The notes beneath the pieces were generated by a model. It did no database searches. It was not told the DNA's origin and saw only the letters and a list, made by a program, of their open reading frames with translations. This document shows positions 17,604 to 26,030 of a DNA stretch of 64,000 nucleotides, in pieces (position 1 is the first letter of the stretch; the number at the start of each line of letters is the position of its first letter). Source of the stretch: Erythrobacter sp. (GTDB lineage: Bacteria; Pseudomonadota; Alphaproteobacteria; Sphingomonadales; Sphingomonadaceae); the NCBI RefSeq assembly GCF_024305245.1, contig NZ_JAMWYX010000003.1:1-64000 (forward strand). The letters run 5' to 3'. A program made the translations under genes and the position numbers.

Positions 17604-20600
17604 ATGGTCAAGTTGAAAGCCGCTACTGCTGCGCCTGCCACCACCACCGGCCGCCTTGCCGGAAAGATCGCCGTAATCACCGGCGCGGCAGGCAATCTGG
17701 GCGGGCATATTACCGCGCATTACCTTGCAGAAGGCGCAACCGTGGTGATGACGGGCCGTACGCCGGACCGCACCGATGCCGCTGCCGCAGCGATGATTGA
17801 GGCGACCGGGGTTGAACCTTCGCGGATTGCCACTGTGGCGCTCGATGGCGGAGACATTGCCTCGGTCCGCGCCGCCATCGCCGAAGTGGTCGCGCGGTTC
17901 GGACGGATCGACATCCTCGTGAACAATGCCGGCAGTGCCGGACCGAAGCAGCCGCTCGAGCAATTGCCGCTGTCGGCGGAAGAACTCGCCGCGCTCCAGA
18001 AGCAGGGCAGCACCGATGGAGAAACCGTGGGTGACGCGATGCGCAACATCTTCGGAGTCGCCTTCAACGTCGCGCGCACCGCCGCGCCGCACATCCCCGA
18101 AGGCGGGTCGATCATCAACGTCTCGACCATTTTCAGCCGTACGCCGTACTATGCCCGCGCGGCCTATGTTGTCCCCAAGGCGGCGATGAACGCGTGGAGC
18201 CGCGAACTCTCACTCGAACTCGGGCCGAAGGGTATCCGGGTGAACCTTGTCTATCCTGGCCCCATCGAAAGCGAGCGCATCCGCACCGTCTTCGCCACGA
18301 TGGATGCCGCGCGCGGCGATGAATCTGGCACCACCGCCAACCAGTTCTTCGACATGATGAGCCTCGAACGCGCCACCGGCGGGAACGGCAAGGCCAAGAC
18401 GTTCCCGACGCCGACCGATATCGCGACCACCTGCGTGTTCCTCGGCAGTGACGAGAGCGCTGCCTATAATGGCCATGATTTCGAGGTTACCCACGGCATG
18501 ACCGTGCGCAAGGAAGAGCGCGCAACTTACCTTGCACGCCCGACCATGCGATCGATGGACGGCACCGGCCTCGCCGTGTTGGTCGCAGCAGGTGACAACT
18601 TCGAAGAGGCGTTGGAAATCGCGCAGGTGCAGCTTGCCTGCGGAGCGGCAGTGGTGCTCGGCCTGCCGCGTCAGGCCGACGTGGCGATTGCGGAGAAGCG
18701 CTGCAAGGCGATGGGGGTGGAAGGCGATCTCACCATCATCCGCTTCAACCGCAAAGATCCCGCCGCGATGGAAACCGCGCTGGAGGAGTACACCAAGGGC
18801 GGCACACCGGTCAGCGGGGCATTATTCCTGCCGACGCTGGGCGCGGGCGAACTGACCGGCGCGCTGGCCGAGGCCGACGACAGCGTGATCGAGGCGTTGA
18901 TGGACGCCGAACTGACTGGCAGCATGGCGCTCGCCCGCACCATGAGCCGGTACTGGAAACGCCACGACAACCTGCTGCAACCGCCGCGCTTCGTGTTCGT
19001 CAGCCATGCCAGCGACGGGAAGGGCGATGTCTACGCCCACATTCTTCGCGCCGCGACCGAACAGCTGATCCGTATCTGGCGCGATGAGAGCGCCATCGAC
19101 ACCGCGCATGGCCGCCGCCGCCAAGCCGAGTGGGGCAACCAGATCGTCCGTTTCACCAACACCGAAGCCGAAAATATCCGCTTCACCGCAGGTCATGCCG
19201 CGCGCATCCTGCTGAAAGAAAGCAAGCTCGGCGAAATCACGCTCTACGTCCCCGGCAACATTGGCGAGGCGACCGGCGCGCGCAAGGCGATGCCCGGATT
19301 CTCCGAAAACATCACCGGCCTGCATCTGGGTAAGGTCGCACTGATCACCGGCGGCTCTGCCGGGATCGGCGGACAGGTGGCGCGGCTGCTGGCGCTGGCG
19401 GGCGGCAAGGTGATGATTGTCGCGCGGCGCGAGAGCGAGCTGGCGGTTGCCCGCGCGCGAATCGTGTCCGAACTGGAAGACATCGGTTTTTCCGGGGTCG
19501 AACGCCGGGTGCAGACCCTCGCCAATGTGGACGTCAGCAACTTCGAGAGCCTGAAGGGCGCGGTCGATGCCACGCTGAAGGCCTTCGGACGGATCGATTA
19601 CTTGATCAACAATGCGGGCGTGGCGGGCGCGGAAGACATGGTGGTCGACATGGGGGTCGACGCCTGGAACTACACGCTCGATGCCAATCTGGTGTCGAAT
19701 TATTTCCTGATGCACCACGTCGCGCCGCTGATGAAGGCGCAAGGATCGGGCTATATTCTCAACGTCTCGTCCTATTTCGGCGGCGAGAAATACCTTGCGG
19801 TCGCCTATCCCAACCGCGCCGACTACGCGGTCAGCAAAGCCGGACAGCGCGCTATGGTGGAAAGCATGGCGCGCTATCTCGGCCCGGAAGTGCAATTCAA
19901 CGCGATTGCGCCGGGGCCGGTGGATGGTGACCGCCTGTCGGGCACCGGCGGCAAGCCCGGCCTTTTCGAACGGCGCGGCAAGCTGATCCTTGAAAACAAG
20001 CGTCTGAACGCTGTCCACGCCGCCGCGATCAAGGCAATCCGGCGCGGGGTGCGGGTCGAGGCGGTGCTGGCGCGGCTGGCCCGCAACGATACCGTCAAAA
20101 TGAGCCACGACACCAACAACCCGCGCGAATTGCGCGATCTGGCGCTGGCCTGCGCGCGCGAAGGCGACGGGGAGTGCAGCTGGGATCAGTATCTGCTGAC
20201 CCCGCAAATCGCTGCCGCGCTGGTTTCCCGCCTGCGCCAAGCCGGGCTGTTCCTCGACGCGCCCGAATGGGCCGACCGTCCGGCCACGCCCGAGGCCGAC
20301 GCTGACTGGTTGCTGCGTGTCCCCCCCGAAAGCATGCCCTTCCTGCCTGCCGACAAGATCGCAGCGGAGGCCAAGAAAGTGGGCGGCGGAGTGCTCTCGA
20401 AACTCTATCTCGGCAAGATGCCGACCGAGCATGACGTGGCGCAGGCGACGGTGTTCTTCCTCGCCGACCGCGCCGTCAGCGGCGAAACTTTCATGCCCTC
20501 GGGCGGGCTCAGCGTCGAGCGTTCGACCACCGAGCGCGAGCTGTTCGGCTCGCCCAAGCAGGAACGGCTCGACCAGATGCGCGGCAAGACAGTGTGGATT

Positions 20601-21293
20601 GTCGGCGAGCATCTCGCCGATTACCTCGCCGAGACCGCGCGCGCTTTCATCGAGGATTGCCATGTCACCCGCGTGGTGCTGATTACGCGGACGGCCGAGG
20701 GATTTGACGCGATCAAGGCGCAGCTCGAAGGCGATAGTGCCGGGGCGCTCACCTCGCTGGTCGCGGGCGATGATATCGAGGCTGCAATGGACGCGGCGCT
20801 GATCCAGTGGGGCCGCCCCACCACGCTGCTGTCCACCCCGTTCACCGCGCTGCCGGGCAAGCTGTTCGACACCGCGGACCCGCTCACGCCGGACGAATTC
20901 CGCGCCGTGGTGGCCGATAATCTCACGCATCACTTCCGCGTCAGCCGCCGGGCCTCGCTGTATGATGATTGCCAGCTGGTGCTGACTTCGCCCGATGTGC
21001 CGATGGGCGACCGCAGCCCGGCCTTCGCGCTAGCAAACTTCATCAAGACCACGCTCCACGCCTTCACTGCCACGCTGGCGGTCGAGAACGAGCGGCTGGT
21101 GCATGATGTGCCGGTCAACCAGATCAACCTCACGCGCCGGGTGCAATCCGAAGAACCGCGTGATCTCGACGAGCATCTGGAGGAAGTCCGCCGCTTCGCC
21201 CGCGCCGTGCTGCTGGTCGGCGCGCCGCTGCCCGATGCCGAGGATTCGCGCTACCGTGCGCGGATCTATCGCGGCATGTCGATGACGGTGTGA
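17604..21293 (+). CDS. mcr: Bifunctional malonyl-CoA reductase (NADPH), two fused SDR units
   Basis: The 1229-residue protein reduces malonyl-CoA to malonate semialdehyde (C-terminal half) and then to 3-hydroxypropionate (N-terminal half). Each half carries its own short-chain-dehydrogenase signatures. The N-half has GKIAVITGAAGNLGGHI and YVVPK with Y188/K192. The C-half begins near residue 575 and has GKVALITGGSAGIGGQVARL and YAVSK with Y741/K745. Further degenerate SDR-like segments complete each half. Size and arrangement match the Chloroflexus, Porphyrobacter and Erythrobacter enzymes. The start has a strong Shine-Dalgarno sequence (tgaggagagtgct). It lies 103 bp after pcs and makes the substrate that pcs consumes. 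Confidence 0.95.
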   Translation: MVKLKAATAAPATTTGRLAGKIAVITGAAGNLGGHITAHYLAEGATVVMTGRTPDRTDAAAAAMIEATGVEPSRIATVALDGGDIASVRAAIAEVVARFGRIDILVNNAGSAGPKQPLEQLPLSAEELAALQKQGSTDGETVGDAMRNIFGVAFNVARTAAPHIPEGGSIINVSTIFSRTPYYARAAYVVPKAAMNAWSRELSLELGPKGIRVNLVYPGPIESERIRTVFATMDAARGDESGTTANQFFDMMSLERATGGNGKAKTFPTPTDIATTCVFLGSDESAAYNGHDFEVTHGMTVRKEERATYLARPTMRSMDGTGLAVLVAAGDNFEEALEIAQVQLACGAAVVLGLPRQADVAIAEKRCKAMGVEGDLTIIRFNRKDPAAMETALEEYTKGGTPVSGALFLPTLGAGELTGALAEADDSVIEALMDAELTGSMALARTMSRYWKRHDNLLQPPRFVFVSHASDGKGDVYAHILRAATEQLIRIWRDESAIDTAHGRRRQAEWGNQIVRFTNTEAENIRFTAGHAARILLKESKLGEITLYVPGNIGEATGARKAMPGFSENITGLHLGKVALITGGSAGIGGQVARLLALAGGKVMIVARRESELAVARARIVSELEDIGFSGVERRVQTLANVDVSNFESLKGAVDATLKAFGRIDYLINNAGVAGAEDMVVDMGVDAWNYTLDANLVSNYFLMHHVAPLMKAQGSGYILNVSSYFGGEKYLAVAYPNRADYAVSKAGQRAMVESMARYLGPEVQFNAIAPGPVDGDRLSGTGGKPGLFERRGKLILENKRLNAVHAAAIKAIRRGVRVEAVLARLARNDTVKMSHDTNNPRELRDLALACAREGDGECSWDQYLLTPQIAAALVSRLRQAGLFLDAPEWADRPATPEADADWLLRVPPESMPFLPADKIAAEAKKVGGGVLSKLYLGKMPTEHDVAQATVFFLADRAVSGETFMPSGGLSVERSTTERELFGSPKQERLDQMRGKTVWIVGEHLADYLAETARAFIEDCHVTRVVLITRTAEGFDAIKAQLEGDSAGALTSLVAGDDIEAAMDAALIQWGRPTTLLSTPFTALPGKLFDTADPLTPDEFRAVVADNLTHHFRVSRRASLYDDCQLVLTSPDVPMGDRSPAFALANFIKTTLHAFTATLAVENERLVHDVPVNQINLTRRVQSEEPRDLDEHLEEVRRFARAVLLVGAPLPDAEDSRYRARIYRGMSMTV

Positions 21294-21321
21294 TCGGGGG
21301 AGCGTGAGGAGAATAGGGGGC

Positions 21322-22248
21322 GTGATCCAGTACCTGCCGTTCGAAAAGCCGATCGAGGCGCTCGACAAACACGTGGCCGAACTTGCCGCCTTGCCCGAAG
21401 GGGCCGAGGAGGCCGGGATGCTGGCGGAGCGGGCCGAGCGCCTGCTCGCCGATACCTACGCGCGCCTCACACCATGGCAGCGCACGCTGGTGGCGCGTCA
21501 TCCGCAGCGCCCCCGGTTCGAGCGGCTGGTGGCGGGACTGTTCAGCGATTTTCTGCCGATCGCGGGAGACCGGGTGTTCGGCGAGGATCAGGCAATCATC
21601 GGCGGCTTCGCCCGGTTCGAAGGGCGCAAAGTGATGGTGATCGGCCATGTGAAGGGCGAGGACACCACCACCCGCATCCACCACAATTTCGGCATGGCGC
21701 GGCCCGAAGGCTATCGCAAGGCGATCCGGCTGATGGAACTCGCCGACCGGTTCGGCCTGCCGGTGGTGACGCTGGTCGATACCCCCGGCGCGTTTCCCGG
21801 TGTCGATGCCGAGGCGCGCGGGCAGGCTGAAGCCATTGCCCGCTCGACCGAGGCGTGCCTCTCGCTGGGCGTGCCTCTGGTGGCGGTGATTATCGGTGAG
21901 GGCGGCTCGGGCGGCGCGGTGGCGTTGGCGGCAGCCAACCGCGTGCTGATGTGCGAACACGCGGTCTACTCGGTAATCTCGCCCGAAGGCTGCGCTTCAA
22001 TCTTGTGGCGCAGCGCCGCGCAGGCACCCGGCGCAGCCGAGGCGATGAAGATAACCGCGGGCGATCTTCTCAAGCTCGGGGTGATCCACCGCATCGTCTA
22101 CGAGCCGAAGGGCGGCGCGCATCGCGATCCCGAAGAAATGATAAAGCGGCTGACGCTGGCCCTGCGCGCCGAGCTGGACGGGTTGGCAACGATGAACCCG
22201 GCCGAATTGCGCCGCGATCGTGAGGAATTCTTCCTCAGCCAGGGATGA
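21322..22248 (+). CDS. accA: Acetyl-CoA carboxylase carboxyltransferase, alpha subunit
   Basis: The protein (about 308 residues) has AccA signatures YLPFEKPIEALDKHVAELA, GFARFEGRKVMVIGHVKGED, FGMARPEGYRKAIRLM, VTLVDTPGAFPGVDAEARGQ, EGGSGGAVALAAANRVLM and SPEGCASILWR. It is the alpha part of the carboxyltransferase that makes malonyl-CoA from acetyl-CoA. It follows mcr by only 10-28 bp on the same strand, so malonyl-CoA formation and consumption would be co-expressed. The start is uncertain: GTG at 21322 has AGGAG 10 bases upstream, while GTG at 21304 is also in frame. The partner genes accB, accC and accD are not in the window, and whether this is the only accA cannot be told here. Confidence 0.92.
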   Translation: MIQYLPFEKPIEALDKHVAELAALPEGAEEAGMLAERAERLLADTYARLTPWQRTLVARHPQRPRFERLVAGLFSDFLPIAGDRVFGEDQAIIGGFARFEGRKVMVIGHVKGEDTTTRIHHNFGMARPEGYRKAIRLMELADRFGLPVVTLVDTPGAFPGVDAEARGQAEAIARSTEACLSLGVPLVAVIIGEGGSGGAVALAAANRVLMCEHAVYSVISPEGCASILWRSAAQAPGAAEAMKITAGDLLKLGVIHRIVYEPKGGAHRDPEEMIKRLTLALRAELDGLATMNPAELRRDREEFFLSQG

Positions 22249-22298
22249 AAAGCGCCGTCAGGGCGGGGCGGCGGCGATTATCGTGCGATAGGGAGGGA

Positions 22299-22374
<76 letters not shown>

Positions 22375-22396
22375 TTTCCGTGACCGCGCCTTAATC

Positions 22397-23281
22397 TCAG
22401 AACGCGCCGAAAGTCCAGCCTTCGGTGCGGGCAATGTCGGGCGTGAGGCTGGGGGGGTGCCACAGATCGCGCTGGCCATGCACCTTTCGCAGCCAAGCCG
22501 CGGTCAGCAGCGCGTCGGAAGAATGATCGTCGATGCTGCCTGTGCCCTTTACGGGGGGCGAGCCGAGCAGGTCCAGCGCATCGTTCAGCGCCGCGAAGCT
22601 GCGCAGCTTGGTGGCAGATCCCGTCACGCCGCCCAGCCGCGCCGCGACCGAAGTGTAGATTTCGGTCACCACCGAGCCTTCTGCGGGAAGCGGATCGATC
22701 GGCCACACCGGCACTTGACCTGCGAGGCGATGGAGCATCCGCATGCCCGTAAGGCTCGACTTGCCGACCTGCGCTGCGCCGACGAGATTGAAATTGCTCA
22801 CCGGCCGCACCCCTTGTGCCCGCTGCGCGGCCTCGGCGCGGCGGAAGCGGCCTTCGCGGGTGCTTGCACCGGGGAGCAGGAAGCGGTCGCCTTCCAGCCC
22901 CTTGCCGTGGCGAAAATAGCGGGATGCTTCCGGATGGGTGACGAATCCGCCTGCTTCGAGGTTCGGATCATCGGCGCACAGCCGGTCGATCAGCGCCCAA
23001 AGCGCGCGGGCATCGGCTGGGCTGGCGTCCCAGCCTGGAAAGAACGCGCCCGCATCCGCGAACGGCAGTCCGATCCCGAGATCGAGCCCCACCAGTGTCG
23101 ATCCAGGAAGATCAGCGAGCAGCGCCAGCACCTCGCCGCGTGCCCAGCCGCGCGGATCGGGCGGGGAGAGCAACGCAGGCGGCCCGCCCTCGATGCACGC
23201 CAAGGCCAGTGCGATGCCTTTCTGGCGCGCACCTTTCGCACCCGACCAATCAACCGCGAGGAAGTGAGTGAAGCGCGGCAC
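22397..23281 (-). CDS. Predicted RNase H-fold (DUF429-like) protein
   Basis: The protein (about 294 residues) begins with an acidic strand FLAVDWSGAKGARQKG and has a second one, TLVGLDLGIGLPF. Near the C-terminus lies DDHSSDALLTAAWL. This spacing of aspartates resembles RNase H-like predicted nucleases such as DUF429. The start is uncertain: TTG at 23290 and GTG at 23281 are both in frame and neither has a good ribosome-binding site. I chose the GTG. It lies between a tRNA gene and a palindromic repeat. No pathway is suggested by the context. Confidence 0.65.
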   Translation of the reverse strand: MPRFTHFLAVDWSGAKGARQKGIALALACIEGGPPALLSPPDPRGWARGEVLALLADLPGSTLVGLDLGIGLPFADAGAFFPGWDASPADARALWALIDRLCADDPNLEAGGFVTHPEASRYFRHGKGLEGDRFLLPGASTREGRFRRAEAAQRAQGVRPVSNFNLVGAAQVGKSSLTGMRMLHRLAGQVPVWPIDPLPAEGSVVTEIYTSVAARLGGVTGSATKLRSFAALNDALDLLGSPPVKGTGSIDDHSSDALLTAAWLRKVHGQRDLWHPPSLTPDIARTEGWTFGAF

Positions 23282-23294
23282 TGAAATCAAAAAA

Positions 23295-23364
23295 CCGCTC
23301 GTGCTGAGTTTGTCGGGGTCGCACTTAAAGAAAGGCAGCCCTTCGACAAGCTCAGGGCGAACGG
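23295..23364. repeat. Palindromic intergenic repeat (family A), degenerate copy
   Basis: Two inverted arms flank a short spacer: ccgctcgtgctgagtttgtc on the left and ttcgacaagctcagggcgaa on the right. The arms match those of the element at 30320-30412 (CGTTCGCCCTGAGCTTGTCG and TTCGACAGGCTCAGCACGAA), in opposite order. This is a REP-like element of a type common in sphingomonad intergenic regions. The left arm has diverged (gagtttgtcggggt). Confidence 0.8.
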
Positions 23365-23378
23365 AGGTTGGTGGTTAG

Positions 23379-24692
23379 TCACCCCCGCTCGGTCCGCAGC
23401 TTGTCCCAGTATTCCAGCCGCTTCTTCACCTCACGCTCGAACCCGCGCTCCACCGGTGTGTAGAACTGCTGCGGCTCCATTTCCTCGGGCCAGTAATCAT
23501 CGCCCGAAAAGCCTTCGGGCGTGTCGTGGTCATAGGTGTAGCCCTTGCCGTAGCCGAGGCTTTCCATCAGCCCGGTCGCCGGGTTCACGATATTCATCGG
23601 CGGCATCAGGCTGCCGGTTTCCTTCGCGGATTTCCATGCGGCTTTCTGCGCCAGATAGACCGCGTTCGATTTGGGCGCGGTGGCGAGGTAGAGGCAGGCC
23701 TGCGCCAGCGCCAATTCGCCTTCGGGGCTGCCGAGGAAGCGGTACGCCTCCATCGCCGCCATGCATTGCGGCAGCGCGTGCGGATCGGCCATGCCGATGT
23801 CCTCCACCGCCATCCGCACCAGTCTGCGGGCGAGGAACAGTGGTTCTTCCCCCGCTGTCAGCATCCGCGCGAGGTAATACAGCGCCGCCTGCGGATCGGA
23901 ACCGCGCACTGCCTTGTGCAGCGCGGAGATGAGATTGTAATGCCCGTCACGATCCTTGTCATACACGGCGACGCGGCGTTGCAGGAAGTTGCCCAAGCCT
24001 TGCGGATCGAGTGGCTCCGATAAGCCCGCCGCATACAGCGTCTCGGCCTGACCCAGCACGAACCGCCCGTCGCCGTCGGCTTGCGCGATCAGTGCGGCGC
24101 GGGCCTCGGAGGTGAGGGGGAGGGGGCCTTCGAGCGTTTCCGCCTTCGCCAGCAGCGCGGCGAGCGCGTCCTCGTCGAGCCGGTTCAGCACCAGCACCTG
24201 CGCGCGGCTGAGCAGTGCGGCGTTCAGGGCGAAGCTCGGGTTCTCGGTGGTCGCGCCGACCAGCGTCACCACGCCGCGTTCGACATAGGGGAGGAAACCG
24301 TCCTGTTGCGCCCGGTTGAAGCGGTGAATCTCGTCCACGAATAATAGCGTCTTGCGCCCGGTGCTGGCGAACTTTTCGGCCTCGGCGAAGGCTTTCTTGA
24401 GGTCGGCCACGCCAGAGAACACCGCGCTGATCGCGGCAAAGCGCATTCCGACGGCATCGGCCAGCAGGCGCGCGATGCTGGTTTTGCCGGTGCCGGGCGG
24501 CCCCCACAGGATGATGCTGGCAAGCTTTCCCGCCGCCACCATCCGCCCGATCGCGCCTTCGGAGCCGGTCAGGTGTTCCTGCCCCACCACTTCGGCAAGG
24601 CTTTGCGGGCGCAGCCGGTCGGCCAGCGGCGCGTCGCCGGGTGGCGTAGCGGGCGCGGGCGGGCGCGCATCGTCTCCGAACAGGTCAGCCAT
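23379..24692 (-). CDS. rarA: Replication-associated recombination protein A (AAA+ ATPase)
   Basis: The 437-residue protein is a RarA/MgsA/WRNIP1-type clamp-loader-like ATPase acting at stalled forks. It has the N-terminal PLADRLRPQSLAEVVGQEHL, Walker A GPPGTGKTS, Walker B LLFVDEIHRFNRAQQD and sensor-1 VGATTENPSFALN. The C-terminal tetramerisation region contains DPQAALYYLARML and NPATGLMESLGYGKGYTYDH. Length is normal for the family. It is transcribed divergently from padR, and the PadR-type palindrome lies between them. Confidence 0.94.
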   Translation of the reverse strand: MADLFGDDARPPAPATPPGDAPLADRLRPQSLAEVVGQEHLTGSEGAIGRMVAAGKLASIILWGPPGTGKTSIARLLADAVGMRFAAISAVFSGVADLKKAFAEAEKFASTGRKTLLFVDEIHRFNRAQQDGFLPYVERGVVTLVGATTENPSFALNAALLSRAQVLVLNRLDEDALAALLAKAETLEGPLPLTSEARAALIAQADGDGRFVLGQAETLYAAGLSEPLDPQGLGNFLQRRVAVYDKDRDGHYNLISALHKAVRGSDPQAALYYLARMLTAGEEPLFLARRLVRMAVEDIGMADPHALPQCMAAMEAYRFLGSPEGELALAQACLYLATAPKSNAVYLAQKAAWKSAKETGSLMPPMNIVNPATGLMESLGYGKGYTYDHDTPEGFSGDDYWPEEMEPQQFYTPVERGFEREVKKRLEYWDKLRTERG

Positions 24693-24755
24693 TCGTCGGG
24701 CCTGATACGCTCATCGTCGGAAAAGGGAACCATCCTGCGACGGAGCTCTTGCGAA

Positions 24756-24785
24756 GATAGGTCTAAGATATATCTTTGACCTATC
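24756..24785. promoter_or_regulatory. 30-bp near-perfect palindrome, candidate PadR operator
   Basis: The outer arms GATAGGTC (24756-24763) and GACCTATC (24778-24785) are exact reverse complements. They enclose the perfect 12-bp palindrome AAGATATATCTT (24765-24776), and only one symmetric pair (24764/24777, T-T) does not match. It sits 22 bp before the padR start and about 64 bp from rarA. PadR-type regulators commonly repress their own promoter through long AT-rich palindromes, so autoregulation is likely, with possible control of rarA. Confidence 0.75.
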
Positions 24786-24807
24786 GAAACGCATGGAGGA
24801 ATGTGCG

Positions 24808-25476
24808 ATGAGCTGGAACAAATATGGACGCGGAAACGGCTGGGACAAGCTGGGCGAAGCGATTGCGATGATGGCGATGAGCGGCAACATGAACTTCGGC
24901 GGGCCTGCTTTCGACAAGGGCGGCGCGAAGATGCGCTGGCGCTATGACAGCGACGACCGCGAAGGCGCCGAGGATGTCAGCGGCGATATGGGCGAGGGCC
25001 GCCGTCGCGGTCGCCGTGGCCGGATGTTCGGCACGGGCGAATTACGCCTCGCGATGCTGGCGCTGATCGCCGATGCGCCGCGGCACGGGTACGAACTGAT
25101 CAAGGAGATCGAGGAGGCGACCAACGGCAGCTACGCGCCCAGTCCCGGCGCTGTTTACCCCACGCTTCAGATGCTCGCGGATGAAGGCAAGATCGAAGAG
25201 GCCGAAGCCGACGGTGCCAAGAAGCCGTTCAAGCTGACCGCCGCGGGCGAGGCCGAACTTGACGAGCGCAAGGATGAAGTCACCGAACTGATGGGCCGGC
25301 TGGCACTGCATGGTCGCAGGGCCGACAAGGTGCGCTCGCACGATGTGTTTCGCGCGATGGGCAATCTCGGCTCGGTGCTCAAGAACCGTGCGCGCGCCGG
25401 CAAGCTGGACGAACGCACCATCAACGAAATCGTCGACATGATCGACGAGATGGCCAAGCGCATCGAGCGGCTCTGA
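24808..25476 (+). CDS. PadR-family transcriptional regulator
   Basis: The 222-residue protein has a PadR winged-helix core (about 80-160). The core is GELRLAMLALIADAPRHGYE, then LIKEIEEATNGSYAPSPGAV and YPTLQMLADEGKIEE. A C-terminal dimerisation helix follows (about 170-222). The first 80 residues are an unusual Gly/Met/Asp-rich extension ending in the basic patch EGRRRGRRGRMFG. The start ATG at 24808 is set by GGAGGA seven bases upstream; an ATG at 24793 includes that site and is less likely. The ligand is unknown. It probably represses itself through the palindrome just upstream and may co-regulate the membrane-protein gene 76 bp downstream. Confidence 0.9.
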   Translation: MSWNKYGRGNGWDKLGEAIAMMAMSGNMNFGGPAFDKGGAKMRWRYDSDDREGAEDVSGDMGEGRRRGRRGRMFGTGELRLAMLALIADAPRHGYELIKEIEEATNGSYAPSPGAVYPTLQMLADEGKIEEAEADGAKKPFKLTAAGEAELDERKDEVTELMGRLALHGRRADKVRSHDVFRAMGNLGSVLKNRARAGKLDERTINEIVDMIDEMAKRIERL

Positions 25477-25515
25477 CGCCGCCCGATTGCAGCAAACGCA
25501 AGACAGGCGTATTCT

Positions 25516-25543
25516 CCCCCATTCTGGTCGCACCGGATGGGGG
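25516..25543 (+). promoter_or_regulatory. Hairpin just before the ribosome-binding site of the next gene
   Basis: CCCCCAT (25516-25522) pairs with ATGGGGG (25537-25543), and the inner bases GGT/ACC extend the stem. The element ends directly at the GAGGAAAG ribosome-binding site of the gene at 25553. No U-run follows on the plus strand, so it does not look like a terminator. It may limit translation or stabilise the mRNA. Confidence 0.4.
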
Positions 25544-25552
25544 AGGAAAGCC

Positions 25553-26017
25553 ATGAACATTATCGGCAATCAACGCGTCAAAGCGCCGTGGCACCTTTGG
25601 GTGCTGGGCATAGTCAGCCTGCTGTGGTTCGCGGGCGGGGCCAATGACTACGTCATGACCAAGACCGCGAACGAAGCCTATCTCGGCATGGCAGCCGACA
25701 GCATGGGCGTGAGCGTCGCGGCAATCCTCGATTATTTCAACGGCTATCCGCTGTGGGCGACGGTGTGCTGGGGGCTCGGCGTATGGGGCGCGGTGGCCGG
25801 ATCGGTCCTGCTGCTTTTTCGCAGCCGGTTTGCCTTGCATGGCTTTGTCGTTTCGCTGATCGGGTTGGCGGGATCGACCGCTTACACTTTCGCATCCGAC
25901 ATCCCGCCCGAATTTGCCACCACGGGCCAACTGGTCTTCACGGTCGTGATCTGGGCATCGGTGTTCGGGATGGCGTTCTATGCGAGGGCCATGACCAAGG
26001 CGGGCGTGCTGCGCTGA
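25553..26017 (+). CDS. Small multi-pass membrane protein of unknown function
   Basis: The 154-residue protein has four hydrophobic segments: WHLWVLGIVSLLWFAGGAND, PLWATVCWGLGVWGAVAGSV, ALHGFVVSLIGLAGSTAYTF and QLVFTVVIWASVFGMAFYAR. The ATG at 25553 follows a strong ggaggaaag site. An upstream in-frame start at 25487 would lie in the leader hairpin and is rejected. Four-helix membrane proteins of this kind recur downstream of PadR genes, which would suggest PadR control, but the function is not known. Confidence 0.8.
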   Translation: MNIIGNQRVKAPWHLWVLGIVSLLWFAGGANDYVMTKTANEAYLGMAADSMGVSVAAILDYFNGYPLWATVCWGLGVWGAVAGSVLLLFRSRFALHGFVVSLIGLAGSTAYTFASDIPPEFATTGQLVFTVVIWASVFGMAFYARAMTKAGVLR

Positions 26018-26030
26018 ACCGCACGGGCGA

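Noticed and set aside
17500..17604. AGCGCT core in the pcs-mcr gap as a fourth LacI-type operator
   Set aside because: Only the central six bases match (ttagcgctcc). The flanks are not symmetric, so chance is the simpler explanation.
18822..20933. 703-codon open frame antisense to mcr
   Set aside because: Antisense to a clear malonyl-CoA reductase, with low-complexity Arg/Gly/His composition and no recognisable motif.
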